Source: Parasulfuritortus sp037439465
Lineage (GTDB): Bacteria; Pseudomonadota; Gammaproteobacteria; Burkholderiales; Thiobacillaceae
Assembly (NCBI GenBank): GCA_037439465.1
Contig: JBBIVX010000002.1
Location: 1-64,000 of the forward strand
Reading direction: 5' to 3'
Length of the DNA: 64,000 bases
The position numbers and the translations under genes are program-made. How positions within the stretch are numbered: the first letter of the stretch is position 1; every line of letters starts with the position of its first letter. This document shows positions 33,628 through 44,348 of the stretch, one piece after another. The notes under the pieces were generated by a model. That model ran no database searches. It had not been told where the DNA came from and saw only the letters and a program-made list of their open reading frames with translations.

Positions 33628-35222
33628 ATGAGGAAGAGTCTCAGCACCCTCGTTCTGACCATATTCGCCCTGGTCTTTGTCGGCGTGCTGGGCATAGGCG
33701 GCGCCTCCGTGTTCCTGGTGCAGCGGATGATGAACGAGACCTATGCCATCGCCGAGGTCAGCCGCGACGTCGATTTCGTCAACATGGTGCAGAACAAGAT
33801 CACCAAGCTGATCCTGGTGCTGCATGAGTCGGTCGATCATAACGATGTGCAATACGCCGAAGGGGCTGTCAAGCTGGTCAACGAGATCAACGGCGACATA
33901 GACGGCTACCGCAAGCGCGAGGCCGAATCGGAATACCCCGAAGGGAGCAAGGAGATACAGTTGCTCAAGGCGCTGCGCGCTGAACTGACGGCAATGCGCG
34001 ACTCGTCGCAGGAGATACAGAACCTGCCGGGGATCAAGCGGCCAGATTCGGATACCCAGTTTTATTGGGAGGAGGTCATCGAACAGCACGCGTATCGCAT
34101 GCAGGCCCTGGTGGCCGACATCAACCAACTGCATTTCGACATCATAAGCCGCAAGGTGGAGCAGTCCCGCCATGCCATGTCGGTGGTGTTCGTGCTCTAC
34201 GTGCTGTTTTCGCTGGCTGGCCTGTTGCTGGTCTATCTCGGCTACCGCCTGCATGCCAGGCATATCGTCCAGCCGGTATTGCAACTGGCTGGCGCCGCCC
34301 AGCGCATCGCCAACGAGGACCTGAGCGTAAGGGTGGCGACTTCTTCCAAGACCGAGGTCGGCGAGCTCTATCGTTCCTTCAACACCATGGTCGAACGCCT
34401 GCAGTCGAACAAGGCGGAGATAATGTCCTTCTGGCATGACCTGGAACTCAAGGTGCAGGCGCGCACCGCCGAGCTGGAGGCCGCCCACGCCAAGATGGTG
34501 GGCCTGGAAAAGATGGCCATGCTGGGGCAGATCGCCACCAGCGTGAACCACGAGATCCGCACTCCCCTCAACGCCCTCTACATGAACGTGCAGTTGATCC
34601 GCAAGGACCTCGCCGGCTGCGAGACCAACGGCATTCCAAACTGCCGTGTGGCGCAGCAACATACCCTCGGCCGCATCGCCCAGGTGGAGCAGGAGGTGCT
34701 CAGAATCAGCGGCATGCTGGAGGAGTTCGTGCACTACGCCCGCCTGGCGCCGCCGGAAATGAAGGATACCGAGGTCGCCGCGGTGCTGCGCTATGTGGCC
34801 GAGTTGCTCGGGGAAAAGGCGGCGCAGTCGGGCGTCGCCCTCGCCCTCGAACTGACGGAACCGTCGCCGCATATACTGGCCGACGAGAAGAAGCTGATCC
34901 AGACGCTGATGAATCTGGGCATGAACGCCATCCATGCCATGCCGGCGGGGGGCACGCTGACCCTGACCGCGGAAGCGCGGGACGGCGAGGTGGAGATCGG
35001 CGTGGCCGATACCGGCAGCGGCATCGCGCCGGAGGATCTGGGTAAGATATTCCAGCCATTCTTTACCACCAAGGCCACCGGCCTGGGCTTCGGCCTGGCC
35101 ATCGTGCAGCGCATCGTCGAGGCTCACGGCGGCCGCATCGCCTGCCAGAGCGAGGTCGGCAAGGGGACGCGGTTCACCCTGCGGCTGCCGCGCGTGGCGG
35201 CCGCCGACGAAGAGGCGGCGAG

Positions 35223-35226
<4 letters not shown>
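33628..35226 (+). CDS. membrane sensor histidine kinase
   Basis: 532 residues. TM1 (about 4-27), a periplasmic helical sensor of ~165 residues (four-helix-bundle-like), TM2 (about 182-206), HAMP (VQPVLQLAGAAQRIANEDLSV) and a coiled coil. HisKA has the H box NHEIRTPLN with H308. HATPase_c has the N box (LMNLGMNAIHAMPAGG) and G boxes (DTGSGIAPEDL, GLGFGLAI). GGAG 7 bp before ATG 33628 sets the start against a GTG at 33610. It overlaps the NtrC-type regulator by 4 bp and is its obvious partner. The stimulus is unknown. Confidence 0.92.
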
Positions 35227-36563
<1,337 letters not shown>

Positions 36564-36619
36564 GCCCGGCGGCGAGTTCCATGCGACGATCGTCAACCCT
36601 GAACCACCGAGGAAACGTC

Positions 36620-37231
36620 ATGAGACTTCACAGACCCTTCGCCCTGTTTGGACTGGCCTGCGGCATCGCCGCCGCGGGCGCGGCGGCGGCCCCGCTGCGC
36701 GGCGACCCCGCCAAGGCGGCGCCTATCGTCGAGGAAAAGTGCGCCGGCTGCCACGGCGCCGACGGCAACAGTCCCGCCCCCAATTTTCCCAGTCTGGCCG
36801 GCCAGAACGGCGACTATCTGTTGCAGGAAATGCAGGCCTACCAGTCCAAACGGCGGACCAACGACATGATGTCGCCGCCGCTGGAGGGCTTGTCGGAGCA
36901 GGACCTGGTCAATATTGCGCTCTTCTTCGCCAAGCAGAAGCCCGCTGCCGGCACGGTCGGCAACCCCGATCTGGTGCAGCCGGGCGGCAAGCTCTATCTC
37001 CAGGGCAAGGCCGGTGTGCCGCCCTGCGACATCTGCCACGGCGCGAATGGCCATGGCCGGCCCAACTTCCCGCGGCTGGCCGGCCAGGGCGTCGATTATT
37101 CCATCGATCAGTTCGCCCAATATGCCAACGACACCCGCAAGTCCGGCAAGCAGATCATGCGTACCATCGCCAAGCGCCTGACCGAGGCGGAGGTCAAGGC
37201 CCTGGCCGAATACATGGCGAGCCTGCCCTAG
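36620..37231 (+). CDS. diheme cytochrome c4
   Basis: 203 residues. The signal peptide (6-24) ends AAAAPL. Two similar monohaem domains have haem sites C41-AG-C44-H45 and C136-DI-C139-H140, each followed by a downstream Met ligand region (NDMMSPPL; KQIMRTI). This is the standard cytochrome c4 layout, an electron shuttle to terminal oxidases or denitrification enzymes. GAGGA 7 bp before ATG 36620 fixes the start. It lies 56 bp after the two-component regulator. Its stop overlaps that of mobA tail to tail (CTAG). Confidence 0.93.
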   Translation: MRLHRPFALFGLACGIAAAGAAAAPLRGDPAKAAPIVEEKCAGCHGADGNSPAPNFPSLAGQNGDYLLQEMQAYQSKRRTNDMMSPPLEGLSEQDLVNIALFFAKQKPAAGTVGNPDLVQPGGKLYLQGKAGVPPCDICHGANGHGRPNFPRLAGQGVDYSIDQFAQYANDTRKSGKQIMRTIAKRLTEAEVKALAEYMASLP

Positions 37232-37845
37232 TCCGCCGGCGCGGCGCTGGCTGCACCGACGAGGCTCTCGGCCAGCGCCAGGTCGGCGGCGGTGTTGATG
37301 TTGAAGAAGGCATGCGGGGCGGTGAAAACAGCCTCGGCATGGCTGTGCCGGGCCTGCCAGGCCTGTACCCGGTGGCCGCCCGCGGCCAGATAGGCGGCCA
37401 TGTCCGGCAGCAGCGCGCGCTGAAACAGCATGATGGCGTATTGGCTGCGTTCCGGGTCGGCGGCACGCACCAGCGGAACTCCGGCCTGGTGTGCCCGAGC
37501 AAGCATCCGCCTGGCCAGGTCATCGGGCAGCAGGGGGGTGTCGCAGGGGGCGGCGAGCAGCCAGTCGGCACGGGCCTCCGCGGCGGCGGCAAGGAGACCG
37601 GCGAGCGGGCCGGGCTGGCCCGGAAGGGTATCCGTGACCACCGCGCAGCCGAGCGTGGCATAGGCCTCGACATGGCGATTGGCGCTGATGACGAGGTCGT
37701 CCACCTGCGGCCGCAGGCGCTCGATCACCCAGGCCACCAGCGGTTTCCCGGCCAGCGGCAGCAAGCCCTTGTCGCGCCCGCCCAGGCGGCGGCCGCGGCC
37801 GCCGGCCAGTATGACGGCGCTGAGGCGGGCGTCAGTCGGCGGCAC
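37228..37845 (-). CDS. mobA: molybdenum cofactor guanylyltransferase
   Basis: 205 residues from GTG 37845. It transfers GMP to molybdopterin to make the bis-MGD cofactor of DMSO-reductase-family enzymes. The nucleotide-binding opening is AVILAGGRGRRLGGRDKGLLPLAG, of which LAGGRGRRLGG is diagnostic. DWLLAAPCDTPLL is the metal-site motif, and the C-terminal part has HAFFNINTAADLALAE. The frame is open 20 codons further to 37905 but that segment overlaps the neighbour by 74 bp; the shorter form overlaps by 14 bp and begins just before the conserved motif. No strong ribosome site supports either. Confidence 0.92.
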   Translation of the reverse strand: MPPTDARLSAVILAGGRGRRLGGRDKGLLPLAGKPLVAWVIERLRPQVDDLVISANRHVEAYATLGCAVVTDTLPGQPGPLAGLLAAAAEARADWLLAAPCDTPLLPDDLARRMLARAHQAGVPLVRAADPERSQYAIMLFQRALLPDMAAYLAAGGHRVQAWQARHSHAEAVFTAPHAFFNINTAADLALAESLVGAASAAPAD

Positions 37846-39406
37846 GGCGATAAAGGATGTAGCGCTGCTCGTTGCTGCGCGGTCTGAAGCCGCTCCACAC
37901 CCCATCCACCGGCCAGCCGGCGGTCATGGCCGGCTTGCGCCCGGTGAGCAGCAGCCAATAGCGGCAGTCGCCGCGTTCCCGGTAACGTGGCCCGAGGTGC
38001 AGGCGCAACATCACCCGCATGGCGGGATCGACGTCGGCGCGCAGACAGGCGTTGGCTGGCAGTTGCGTCGCCAGCGCGCGCAGCATGGGCCGGTAGCCCC
38101 AGCTGGCCTCGGCCCAGGGTCGGAACAGGGCGATCAGCAGCAGCCAGATGAGGACCATGCCGGAGGCCCAGACCAATACCGGCCGCACCTTGGCGCGGGG
38201 GAACAGGGGGATGACCGCCAGCCAGAGGAGCGAGGCGGCCGCCGCCAGCCAGGGCAGCCAGGCCGGCCCCTGGCCGGGGCGGTAGGCCGGCGTCAACCTG
38301 GCCAGCCGCGCCGCCATGGCACTGGGCCAGCCCCATTCGATGGCGGCGAAATAGACCCAGAAGGCGAGGATGAAAAAAAGGAAACAGAGCACGCCGAACC
38401 AGTAGAGGGCCTGCGCCGCGCCCCGCTTCAATTCGGCGATGCCGTGCGCCGCCAGCAGCGCCAGCGGCAGCAGCAGGGGCAGCGCGCTGCCGCCGCCGGA
38501 AAAGGCCGGCCAGTGGGCCAGGGCCAGGCTGACGGCGGCGGCGGCCAGGAGCGGGTGCAGCTCGGGCCGGCGTGCCAGCCGGCGCCGCTCGTTCCAGAGT
38601 GTCCACAGAGCCAGCGGCCAGAGCGGCCAGGCAAACCAGGACAGGAGTTCGAGGATGGCCAATGGCCGGCGGACCGGACGCCAGCCCTGGATGAAGTGCT
38701 GCCACCAGGCCGCCAGCACATTACCGCCATCGAGATAAAGCAGGCCGGCCCAGGCGGCAAGCAGGGCGGCGGCGGCGGCCAGGCCGAGCCCGAGCGCGCG
38801 GCGGTAAGCGGCGCTGGTCCAGGACGGTGATAACAACGGCAGGATGATGATGAAGAGGGCGGCGGCAAGATCGGCGATGCCATGGCCGAGGGCGATGCCG
38901 ACGAGGGCGACGGCGAGGCTCAGGCCACCCGCCAGAGCCTCGTCCCGGCTCAGTGCCACGCCGTAGAGCAGCAAGGCATAGGCCATGAGCAGGGTGGTTT
39001 CGGGCAGCAGGGCATGGGCGCGCAGGAACAGGCCGAAGGCCCCCAACAGCGCCAGCGTCGCCGCTGCGCCATAGCCGGGCCCGAACAGTCGGCGTGCCGT
39101 CAGCCCGCTCAATGACAAGGTGAGAAAGGTGGCCAGGCCGCTCGCCAAACGGGCGCCATCCTGAATGTTCAGCCAGGGCGCGGTCAGGCGGGCGCAGGCG
39201 CTGGCCAGCAGGGTGAAGAGCGGTGAGGGCGAGGTGGCCGGCGGCACGCCGGCGCGCAGCCAGTCGAGCACCGGTCCCAGGGCCAGCGCCTCCTCCGCTT
39301 TCCAGGCGTCGCGCCCGGTCATGCCGAAGAACGACCAGAACAGCAACAGCGCCAGCAGCCAGAATTGCTGGGCGCGGTTGAGTGGGTGCATGGGCTCGGG
39401 CGTCAT
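37832..39406 (-). CDS. ArnT/PMT-like glycosyltransferase (GT-C membrane protein)
   Basis: 524 residues from ATG 39406 (a TTG at 39418 and an ATG at 39388 are alternatives). About 12 TM helices, a first-loop motif GRDAWKAEEALALGPVLDWL (Asp/Glu in the position of the ArnT catalytic residue), and a soluble C-terminal part with RLHLGPRYRERGDCRYWLLL. The family moves sugars from undecaprenyl-phosphate carriers to lipid A or other acceptors at the periplasmic face. Substrate not deducible. Overlaps the mobA start. Confidence 0.8.
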   Translation of the reverse strand: MTPEPMHPLNRAQQFWLLALLLFWSFFGMTGRDAWKAEEALALGPVLDWLRAGVPPATSPSPLFTLLASACARLTAPWLNIQDGARLASGLATFLTLSLSGLTARRLFGPGYGAAATLALLGAFGLFLRAHALLPETTLLMAYALLLYGVALSRDEALAGGLSLAVALVGIALGHGIADLAAALFIIILPLLSPSWTSAAYRRALGLGLAAAAALLAAWAGLLYLDGGNVLAAWWQHFIQGWRPVRRPLAILELLSWFAWPLWPLALWTLWNERRRLARRPELHPLLAAAAVSLALAHWPAFSGGGSALPLLLPLALLAAHGIAELKRGAAQALYWFGVLCFLFFILAFWVYFAAIEWGWPSAMAARLARLTPAYRPGQGPAWLPWLAAAASLLWLAVIPLFPRAKVRPVLVWASGMVLIWLLLIALFRPWAEASWGYRPMLRALATQLPANACLRADVDPAMRVMLRLHLGPRYRERGDCRYWLLLTGRKPAMTAGWPVDGVWSGFRPRSNEQRYILYRRAAD

Positions 39407-39416
39407 GGGTTCAAAC

Positions 39417-39443
39417 AAAAAAGGCAGCGTTTAGCTGCCTTTT
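39417..39443 (-). terminator. rho-independent terminator of rpmE
   Basis: GGCAGC (39423-39428) and GCTGCC (39434-39439) around GTTTA, extended by A/T pairs on both sides. On the minus strand six Ts follow. It lies 21 bp after the rpmE stop and overlaps the beginning of the upstream-most reading frame of the glycosyltransferase, which favours the ATG starts of that gene. Confidence 0.85.
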
Positions 39444-39463
39444 CCAGGGGTCCGCGAAAAAGA

Positions 39464-39670
39464 TTACTTCTTCATGCCGTACTTCTGGCGGAATTTCTCG
39501 ACCCGGCCGGCGGTGTCCACGATCTTCTGTTTGCCGGTATAGAAGGGGTGGCAGGCCGAGCAGACCTCGACATGCAGATCCCTGCCCAGGGTGGAACGGG
39601 TCTTGAACGTGGTGCCGCAGCCGCAGGTCACGTTGATTTCGCTGTAATTGGGGTGAATGCCGGTTTTCAT
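39464..39670 (-). CDS. rpmE: 50S ribosomal protein L31 (zinc-binding form)
   Basis: 68 residues starting at ATG 39670 (MKTGIHPNYSEI, the usual L31 opening). The four zinc ligands C16, C18, C37 and C40 (CGC and CSAC) are intact, so this is the C+ form that can store zinc, not the Cys-less YkgM paralogue. VCSACHPFYTG and VDTAGRVEKFRQKYG are family landmarks. Monocistronic, with its own promoter and terminator. Confidence 0.97.
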   Translation of the reverse strand: MKTGIHPNYSEINVTCGCGTTFKTRSTLGRDLHVEVCSACHPFYTGKQKIVDTAGRVEKFRQKYGMKK

Positions 39671-39707
39671 GGCGCACTCGATTCGAAACAAGCCGGAAAG
39701 GGGGCGG

Positions 39708-39736
39708 ATTATCCACAAAAAACGCGCTCGGGGCAA
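39708..39736 (-). promoter_or_regulatory. sigma-70 promoter of rpmE
   Basis: On the minus strand TTGCCC (39736-39731), 17-bp spacer, GATAAT (39713-39708), followed by CCGCCC; the start codon is 38 bp downstream. This is the best sigma-70-like promoter in the window. A DnaA-box-like TTATCCACA (39709-39717) is the complement of the -10 region and is probably coincidental. Confidence 0.7.
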
Positions 39737-39738
39737 GA

Positions 39739-40971
39739 TTAATCGTGGCGCAAGGCCTCGACCGGGGTCAGGCGCGAGGCCTTGCGCGCCGGGTACCAGC
39801 CGAAAAAGATGCCCACGGCGGAGGCGGAGATCACGGCCAGCAGTACCGCGCGCGCCTGGAAGAGCACCGGCCAGTCGAGTAAGCGCTGCACCAATAGGCC
39901 GCCGCCGAAGCCGAGGGCGACGCCGACCACGCCGCCGAGCAGGCTCAGCGTCACCGCTTCGACCATGAACTGGGTCAGGATGTCGCGCCGGCGGGCGCCC
40001 ACCGCCAGGCGGATGCCGATCTCACGGGTGCGCTCGGTCACCGACACCAGCATGATGTTCATGATGCCTATGCCGCCGACGAGCAGCGACACCGAGGCGA
40101 TGGCGGCGAGCAGGGCGGACAGCGCGCCCGAGGCGGCCTGCTCGGCCTCGACGATCTCCGACAGGTTGCGGATGTTGAAGTCGTCGTCATGGCCCGGTTG
40201 CAAACGGTGCTTCTGCCGCAGCAACGCCCGCACCTGGGTCTCGGCGGCGAGCATGTCGCGGCCATCGGCCATCTTCACGGTGATGCTGTTGACGCTGTCG
40301 GGCCGGCTCTGGTTCTGGCCGAGCAGGCGGCCGCGGGCCGCGCCGATGGGGACGAGGACGACGTCGTCCTGATCCTGGCCCATGACGTTCTGGCCTTTGC
40401 CGGCCAGCAGGCCGACGATGGTGAAGGGCACGGATTTCACCCGTATGCTCTGGCCGGTGGGGTCGGTGCCGCCGAACAGCATCTGCGCCACCGTCTCGCC
40501 GACCAGGGCGACCTTGGCCTTGCCGCGCAGGTCGCTGTCGTCGAGCTTGCGGCCGCGCGTGATCTCCCAGTCGCGGCTGATGAGGTAATCGCCGTCGATG
40601 CCGTAGAGCTGGGTGGACCAGTTGAGATTGCCGTAGACCACCTGGCCGCTGCCGCGCAGCACCGGCGCCGCCGCCACGACGCCGGGGATCTCGGTCCGGA
40701 TGGCGCGCGCGTCCGTCTCGGTGAGGTTGCTGCGGCCGCCGCTGCCGAGGCGGACGCCGCCGCTGGTGACGGTGCCGGGCAGCACCAGGATGAGGTTGGT
40801 GCCCAGGCTCTGCATTTGTTCGGAGACCTTGCGGCGGGCGCCCTCGCCCACCGCCAGCATGGTGATGACGGCGGCGATGCCGATGACGATGCCGAGCGTG
40901 GTCAGGGCGCTGCGCAGCCGGTTGGCGCGTAGCGAGCGCAGGGCGGCGCGCAGGGTGTCGAGGTAGTTCAT
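39739..40971 (-). CDS. MacB-type ABC transporter permease (FtsX domain)
   Basis: 410 residues. The N-terminal TM helix (about 20-42, SALTTLGIVIGIAAVITML) is followed by a MacB periplasmic core (45-240). Three C-terminal TM helices form the FtsX domain, with SVTERTREIGIRLAVGARRRDIL as the coupling helix region. The layout equals the permease half of MacB with the ATPase encoded separately. These exporters act on periplasmic substrates by mechanotransmission. It overlaps the ATPase stop by 4 bp (ATGA) and forms an operon with ATPase and adaptor. Confidence 0.92.
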   Translation of the reverse strand: MNYLDTLRAALRSLRANRLRSALTTLGIVIGIAAVITMLAVGEGARRKVSEQMQSLGTNLILVLPGTVTSGGVRLGSGGRSNLTETDARAIRTEIPGVVAAAPVLRGSGQVVYGNLNWSTQLYGIDGDYLISRDWEITRGRKLDDSDLRGKAKVALVGETVAQMLFGGTDPTGQSIRVKSVPFTIVGLLAGKGQNVMGQDQDDVVLVPIGAARGRLLGQNQSRPDSVNSITVKMADGRDMLAAETQVRALLRQKHRLQPGHDDDFNIRNLSEIVEAEQAASGALSALLAAIASVSLLVGGIGIMNIMLVSVTERTREIGIRLAVGARRRDILTQFMVEAVTLSLLGGVVGVALGFGGGLLVQRLLDWPVLFQARAVLLAVISASAVGIFFGWYPARKASRLTPVEALRHD

Positions 40972-41696
40972 GCCGTGGCTGCCAGCGCCGCCGCCGCCGA
41001 ATGGCGCTCGGTCACCGGCCGGTCGCTGACCAGGCGGCCGTCGCGGAACAGCAGGATACGCCCGGCGAACTGGGCGATATCCGGCTCGTGGGTCACCAGC
41101 ACCAGGGTCAGTCCCTGCCCGTTGAGCGTTTGCAGCAGGGCCATCAATTCCAGGCTGGTGCGGGTATCGAGCGCCCCCGTGGGCTCGTCGGCGAGGACCA
41201 GGGCGGGGGCGTTGACCAGGGCGCGGGCGATCGCCACCCGCTGTTGCTGGCCGCCGGAGAGCTGGCTGGGCAGGTGGCGGGCGCGTTCGGCGAGGCCCAC
41301 TTGGGCGAGTTTCTCCATGGCGCGGCGGTGCCGCTCGGCCGCCGGCACGCCGGCATAGACGAGCGGCAGCTCGACGTTCTCCAGGGCCGAGGCGCGCGGC
41401 AGCAGGTTGAAGTTCTGGAAGACGAAGCCGAGCAGGCGGTTGCGCGCCGCCGCCAGGGCGTCGGCGTCGAGACGGGAGACGTCCTCGCCGGCCAGCAGGT
41501 AGCGGCCGGCGTCCGGCCGGTCGAGGCCGCCCAGGAGGTTCATGAAGGTGGACTTGCCGGAGCCGGACGGCCCCATCACGGCGACGAACTCGCCTTTGCC
41601 GAGGCGCAGGCTGACATCACGCAAGGCCGGCACCTCGACCTCGCCGACGTGGTAGGTACGGCTGAGGCCCTCGACCTCGATGAGCGGCTCGGCCAT
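40968..41696 (-). CDS. ABC transporter ATP-binding protein (MacB/LolD type)
   Basis: 242 residues. Walker A GPSGSGKS, Q-loop FQNFNLLPR, signature LSGGQQQRVAIARAL, Walker B LVLADEPTGALD and H-loop VTHE are all intact. The closest pattern is the MacB/LolD/FtsE group. It powers the FtsX-type permease immediately downstream and lies 4 bp after the MacA-like adaptor gene. Confidence 0.94.
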   Translation of the reverse strand: MAEPLIEVEGLSRTYHVGEVEVPALRDVSLRLGKGEFVAVMGPSGSGKSTFMNLLGGLDRPDAGRYLLAGEDVSRLDADALAAARNRLLGFVFQNFNLLPRASALENVELPLVYAGVPAAERHRRAMEKLAQVGLAERARHLPSQLSGGQQQRVAIARALVNAPALVLADEPTGALDTRTSLELMALLQTLNGQGLTLVLVTHEPDIAQFAGRILLFRDGRLVSDRPVTERHSAAAALAATA

Positions 41697-41700
41697 CGCT

Positions 41701-42975
41701 TCAGTGAAAGCCCATGGGCCGCGCCGGCCGCTTGCCGCCGGTCTCTTCCAGGCCGAGCAGGACCTCGTCGCCGACGGCGAGATCCCCCTTGATGACCTCC
41801 GTCATCTTGCCGTCGGAAACGCCGAGACGCAGCGCCAGCGCCACCGGCTGGCCGTCCTTGAGCCGCCAGACGCGGCCGGGCAGGCCAGGCCCGCCCTCGC
41901 GCGCGCGGATGTCGGTCTTGACCGGCGCGCCGCCATTGCGGGTCGGACGGAAACGCAGGGCCTCGTTGGGCACCTTGAGCACGTCCTGGCGTTCTTCGGT
42001 GAGCAGGCTGGCATTGGCGGTCATGCCGGGCAGCAGCTTCTGCTGCGGGTTGGCTACCGCCGCCATGACGCTGTAGGTGACGACGTTGTTGGCGGTCTGC
42101 GGCGCCTTGCGGATCTGCGTCACCTGGCCGCCGAAGCGCTCGCCGGGGAAGGCATCGACCGTGAAGCGGACCTTCTGGCCGACCTGGACGCGGCCGACGT
42201 CGGCCTCATCCACGGCGATATTGACCTCCATGCGCGACAGGTCCTGGGCGATGGTGAACAGCACCGGCGCGGAGAGTGAGGCGGCCACGGTCTGGCCGAC
42301 ATCGACGTTGCGGCTGATCACCGTGCCGGCCACCGGCGAGCGGATCACGGTGTGCGACAGATCGACCTGCGCCTGGCGCAGCGCGGCCCTCCTCTGGGCG
42401 ACCTGGGCCTCGCTGCTGCGCACTTGCGCGGCCGCGACGGCGCTGTCGGCCTCGGCCTGGGTCAGGCCCTCGCGCGCCGAGTCGTGCGCCGCCTGGGCGT
42501 TGTCGAGCTCGGCCGCGGCGATGAAGCCCTGCGCCACCAGCCCCTGCTTGCGCTGCAACGTGCGCCGGGCGTCCTCCAGGGCGACGCGCGCCTTTGCGGC
42601 GGCGGCCCGGCTGGCGGCGAGGTTGCCGTGCGCCACCGCGACGCTGCTCTGCGCGGCGGCGAGATCGGCCTCGGCCTGCGCCACCCGGCTCTCGAAGGTC
42701 GCCGGATCGAGGCGGGCGATGATCTGGCCCTTGGCGACGGTCGAATTGAAATCGGCCATCAGCGCCTGAATCTGGCCGGACACCTGCGAGCCGACCTGCA
42801 CGGTGATGGAGGCGTTCAAGGTGCCGCTGGCCGATACCGTGGCCGCCAGCGGGCCCCGTTCGACCTTGCCTAGACGGTAGGCGGGGGTGGCGTCGGCGGC
42901 CTTCCATGGCTGCCAGTACCCGAGCGCGGCGGCAACGAGCAGGGCGACGAGGGCGATCAGGGTGCGTTTCATCAT
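41701..42975 (-). CDS. MacA-like periplasmic adaptor (membrane fusion protein)
   Basis: 424 residues from ATG 42975 (ATGATG; 42972 is the alternative). An N-terminal TM anchor (5-20) is followed by a lipoyl/barrel-sandwich half (ASGTLNASITVQVGSQVSGQ). Next come a long Ala-rich alpha-hairpin, the second lipoyl half (VIRSPVAGTVISRNVDVGQ), a beta-barrel and a membrane-proximal domain. It bridges the MacB-type complex to an outer-membrane TolC; the TolC-family gene at 50914 could be that partner, which is a guess. The start overlaps the stop of the ClC gene. Confidence 0.92.
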   Translation of the reverse strand: MMKRTLIALVALLVAAALGYWQPWKAADATPAYRLGKVERGPLAATVSASGTLNASITVQVGSQVSGQIQALMADFNSTVAKGQIIARLDPATFESRVAQAEADLAAAQSSVAVAHGNLAASRAAAAKARVALEDARRTLQRKQGLVAQGFIAAAELDNAQAAHDSAREGLTQAEADSAVAAAQVRSSEAQVAQRRAALRQAQVDLSHTVIRSPVAGTVISRNVDVGQTVAASLSAPVLFTIAQDLSRMEVNIAVDEADVGRVQVGQKVRFTVDAFPGERFGGQVTQIRKAPQTANNVVTYSVMAAVANPQQKLLPGMTANASLLTEERQDVLKVPNEALRFRPTRNGGAPVKTDIRAREGGPGLPGRVWRLKDGQPVALALRLGVSDGKMTEVIKGDLAVGDEVLLGLEETGGKRPARPMGFH

Positions 42976-44348
42976 GGTTTTTCGTGGCCGGGGGTCTGGG
43001 GTTGGACGGGGGCGGCGGTTGGCGGTTCCACCGCCTTGGCCAGATAGCGCTGCGCCAGTGTACGGTAAAGCGGCGGGCAGAAGGCGCGGGAGAGGCCGGA
43101 GGCGAGCAGGGTGACGATCATCAGGTCGATGACCATGCCGTAGCCGCTGACCATCTCCATGACGATGACGAAGGCGGTGATCGGGGTCTGGGTGACGGCG
43201 GCCAGGAAGCCGGCCATGCACAGCGCGTTGGTCATGCCCGGCAGGTAGCTGGTGTCGACCAGGCTGTGCAGGTTCTGGCCTAGGCCGGCGCCGATGGCCA
43301 ACGAGGGCGCAAACAGGCCGCCGGGAATGCCGCTGGTAAAGGAGATCAGGGTGGCGAGGTACTTGTCGAGGCCGTAATGCCAGGGCAGCGGCGCATCCTG
43401 GGCCAGGAGGTGTTTGGCCTCGCTGTAGCCGGTGCCGTAGGTGAGGCCGTCGGCAAAAAAACCGATGCCGGCCACCAATAGCCCGCAGCCGGCGGCGAAC
43501 CAGAGCGGGCGCTGGGCGCGCCACCGCCCGAGCGGGCCGGGCAGGCGGTTGGCGGTGGCCCACAGCAGCAAGCGCGAGAAGGCGCCGCCGGCCAGGCCGC
43601 AAGCGAGCGCCGCGAGCAGCAGCAGGCCGGGGGGGTGGCCGTTTGCCACGGCGGTGATGTCGATCCAGCCGAAATAGGTGTAGTTGCCGAAATAGGCCTG
43701 GCCGACCACCCCGGCGATGACGATGGCGGTGATGATGAGGCCGCTCATGCCGTGTTCCAGGCCGCGGCTGAGTTCCTCGATGGCGAACAGTATGCCGGCC
43801 AGCGGCGTGTTGAAGGCGGCGGCGATGCCGGCCGCGCCGCCGGCCACCAGCAGATGACGGCGGCTGATCTGCAGCCGGCGCGGCAAACGGCGCCCGATCA
43901 GGCTCATGAAGGCCGCGCCGATCTGCACCATGGGGCCTTCGCGGCCAGCCGAAAAGCCGGCGAAGATGGCCGCGACGCCGAGCCCCAGCTTGCCCAGCAG
44001 GATGCGGGCCGAGAGCAGCGGTTTGGGCAGGCGGTCGCCGCGCCCGTCCATCTCCGCCATCACCTGGGGAATGCCGCTGCCCTCGGCGCCGCTGAAATAG
44101 GTCCGGGTCAGCCAGACGATGAGGGCGCCGCCCAGCGGGGCGCTGATGAATGGCCAGAACCAGAACCGGTCGTTGAGCGCGCGCAGGACGGCCGTCACCC
44201 ATTCGGTGGCATTGGCGAACAGCACGGCCACTGCGCCGATTGCCGCCGCGCCGCTCCAGAAGATCAGACGGCCGGCCCAGACGTGACGGTAAGCGGCCTG
44301 GCGGCGCCGGGCCCGATACAGCAATCGGCGTGACCTGGCCTTGGTCAT
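42972..44348 (-). CDS. ClC-family chloride channel / H+-Cl- antiporter
   Basis: 458 residues from ATG 44348, with about 12-18 membrane helices. The three anion-selectivity motifs are intact: GSGIP (90-94), GREGP (135-139, with gating E137) and GGLFAPSLAIG. No C-terminal CBS domains are present. The frame is open 78 codons upstream inside the SNF2 gene without meaning. The start overlaps the SNF2 stop by 4 bp (ATGA), and the stop overlaps the MacA-like start. Its role may be acid resistance or anion homeostasis; a transporter or channel mode cannot be told from sequence. Confidence 0.93.
   Translation of the reverse strand: MTKARSRRLLYRARRRQAAYRHVWAGRLIFWSGAAAIGAVAVLFANATEWVTAVLRALNDRFWFWPFISAPLGGALIVWLTRTYFSGAEGSGIPQVMAEMDGRGDRLPKPLLSARILLGKLGLGVAAIFAGFSAGREGPMVQIGAAFMSLIGRRLPRRLQISRRHLLVAGGAAGIAAAFNTPLAGILFAIEELSRGLEHGMSGLIITAIVIAGVVGQAYFGNYTYFGWIDITAVANGHPPGLLLLAALACGLAGGAFSRLLLWATANRLPGPLGRWRAQRPLWFAAGCGLLVAGIGFFADGLTYGTGYSEAKHLLAQDAPLPWHYGLDKYLATLISFTSGIPGGLFAPSLAIGAGLGQNLHSLVDTSYLPGMTNALCMAGFLAAVTQTPITAFVIVMEMVSGYGMVIDLMIVTLLASGLSRAFCPPLYRTLAQRYLAKAVEPPTAAPVQPQTPGHEKP

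Noticed and set aside
39709..39717. TTATCCACA DnaA box in the rpmE upstream region
   Set aside because: It coincides with the complement of the rpmE -10 box and no other box or AT-rich stretch lies nearby.
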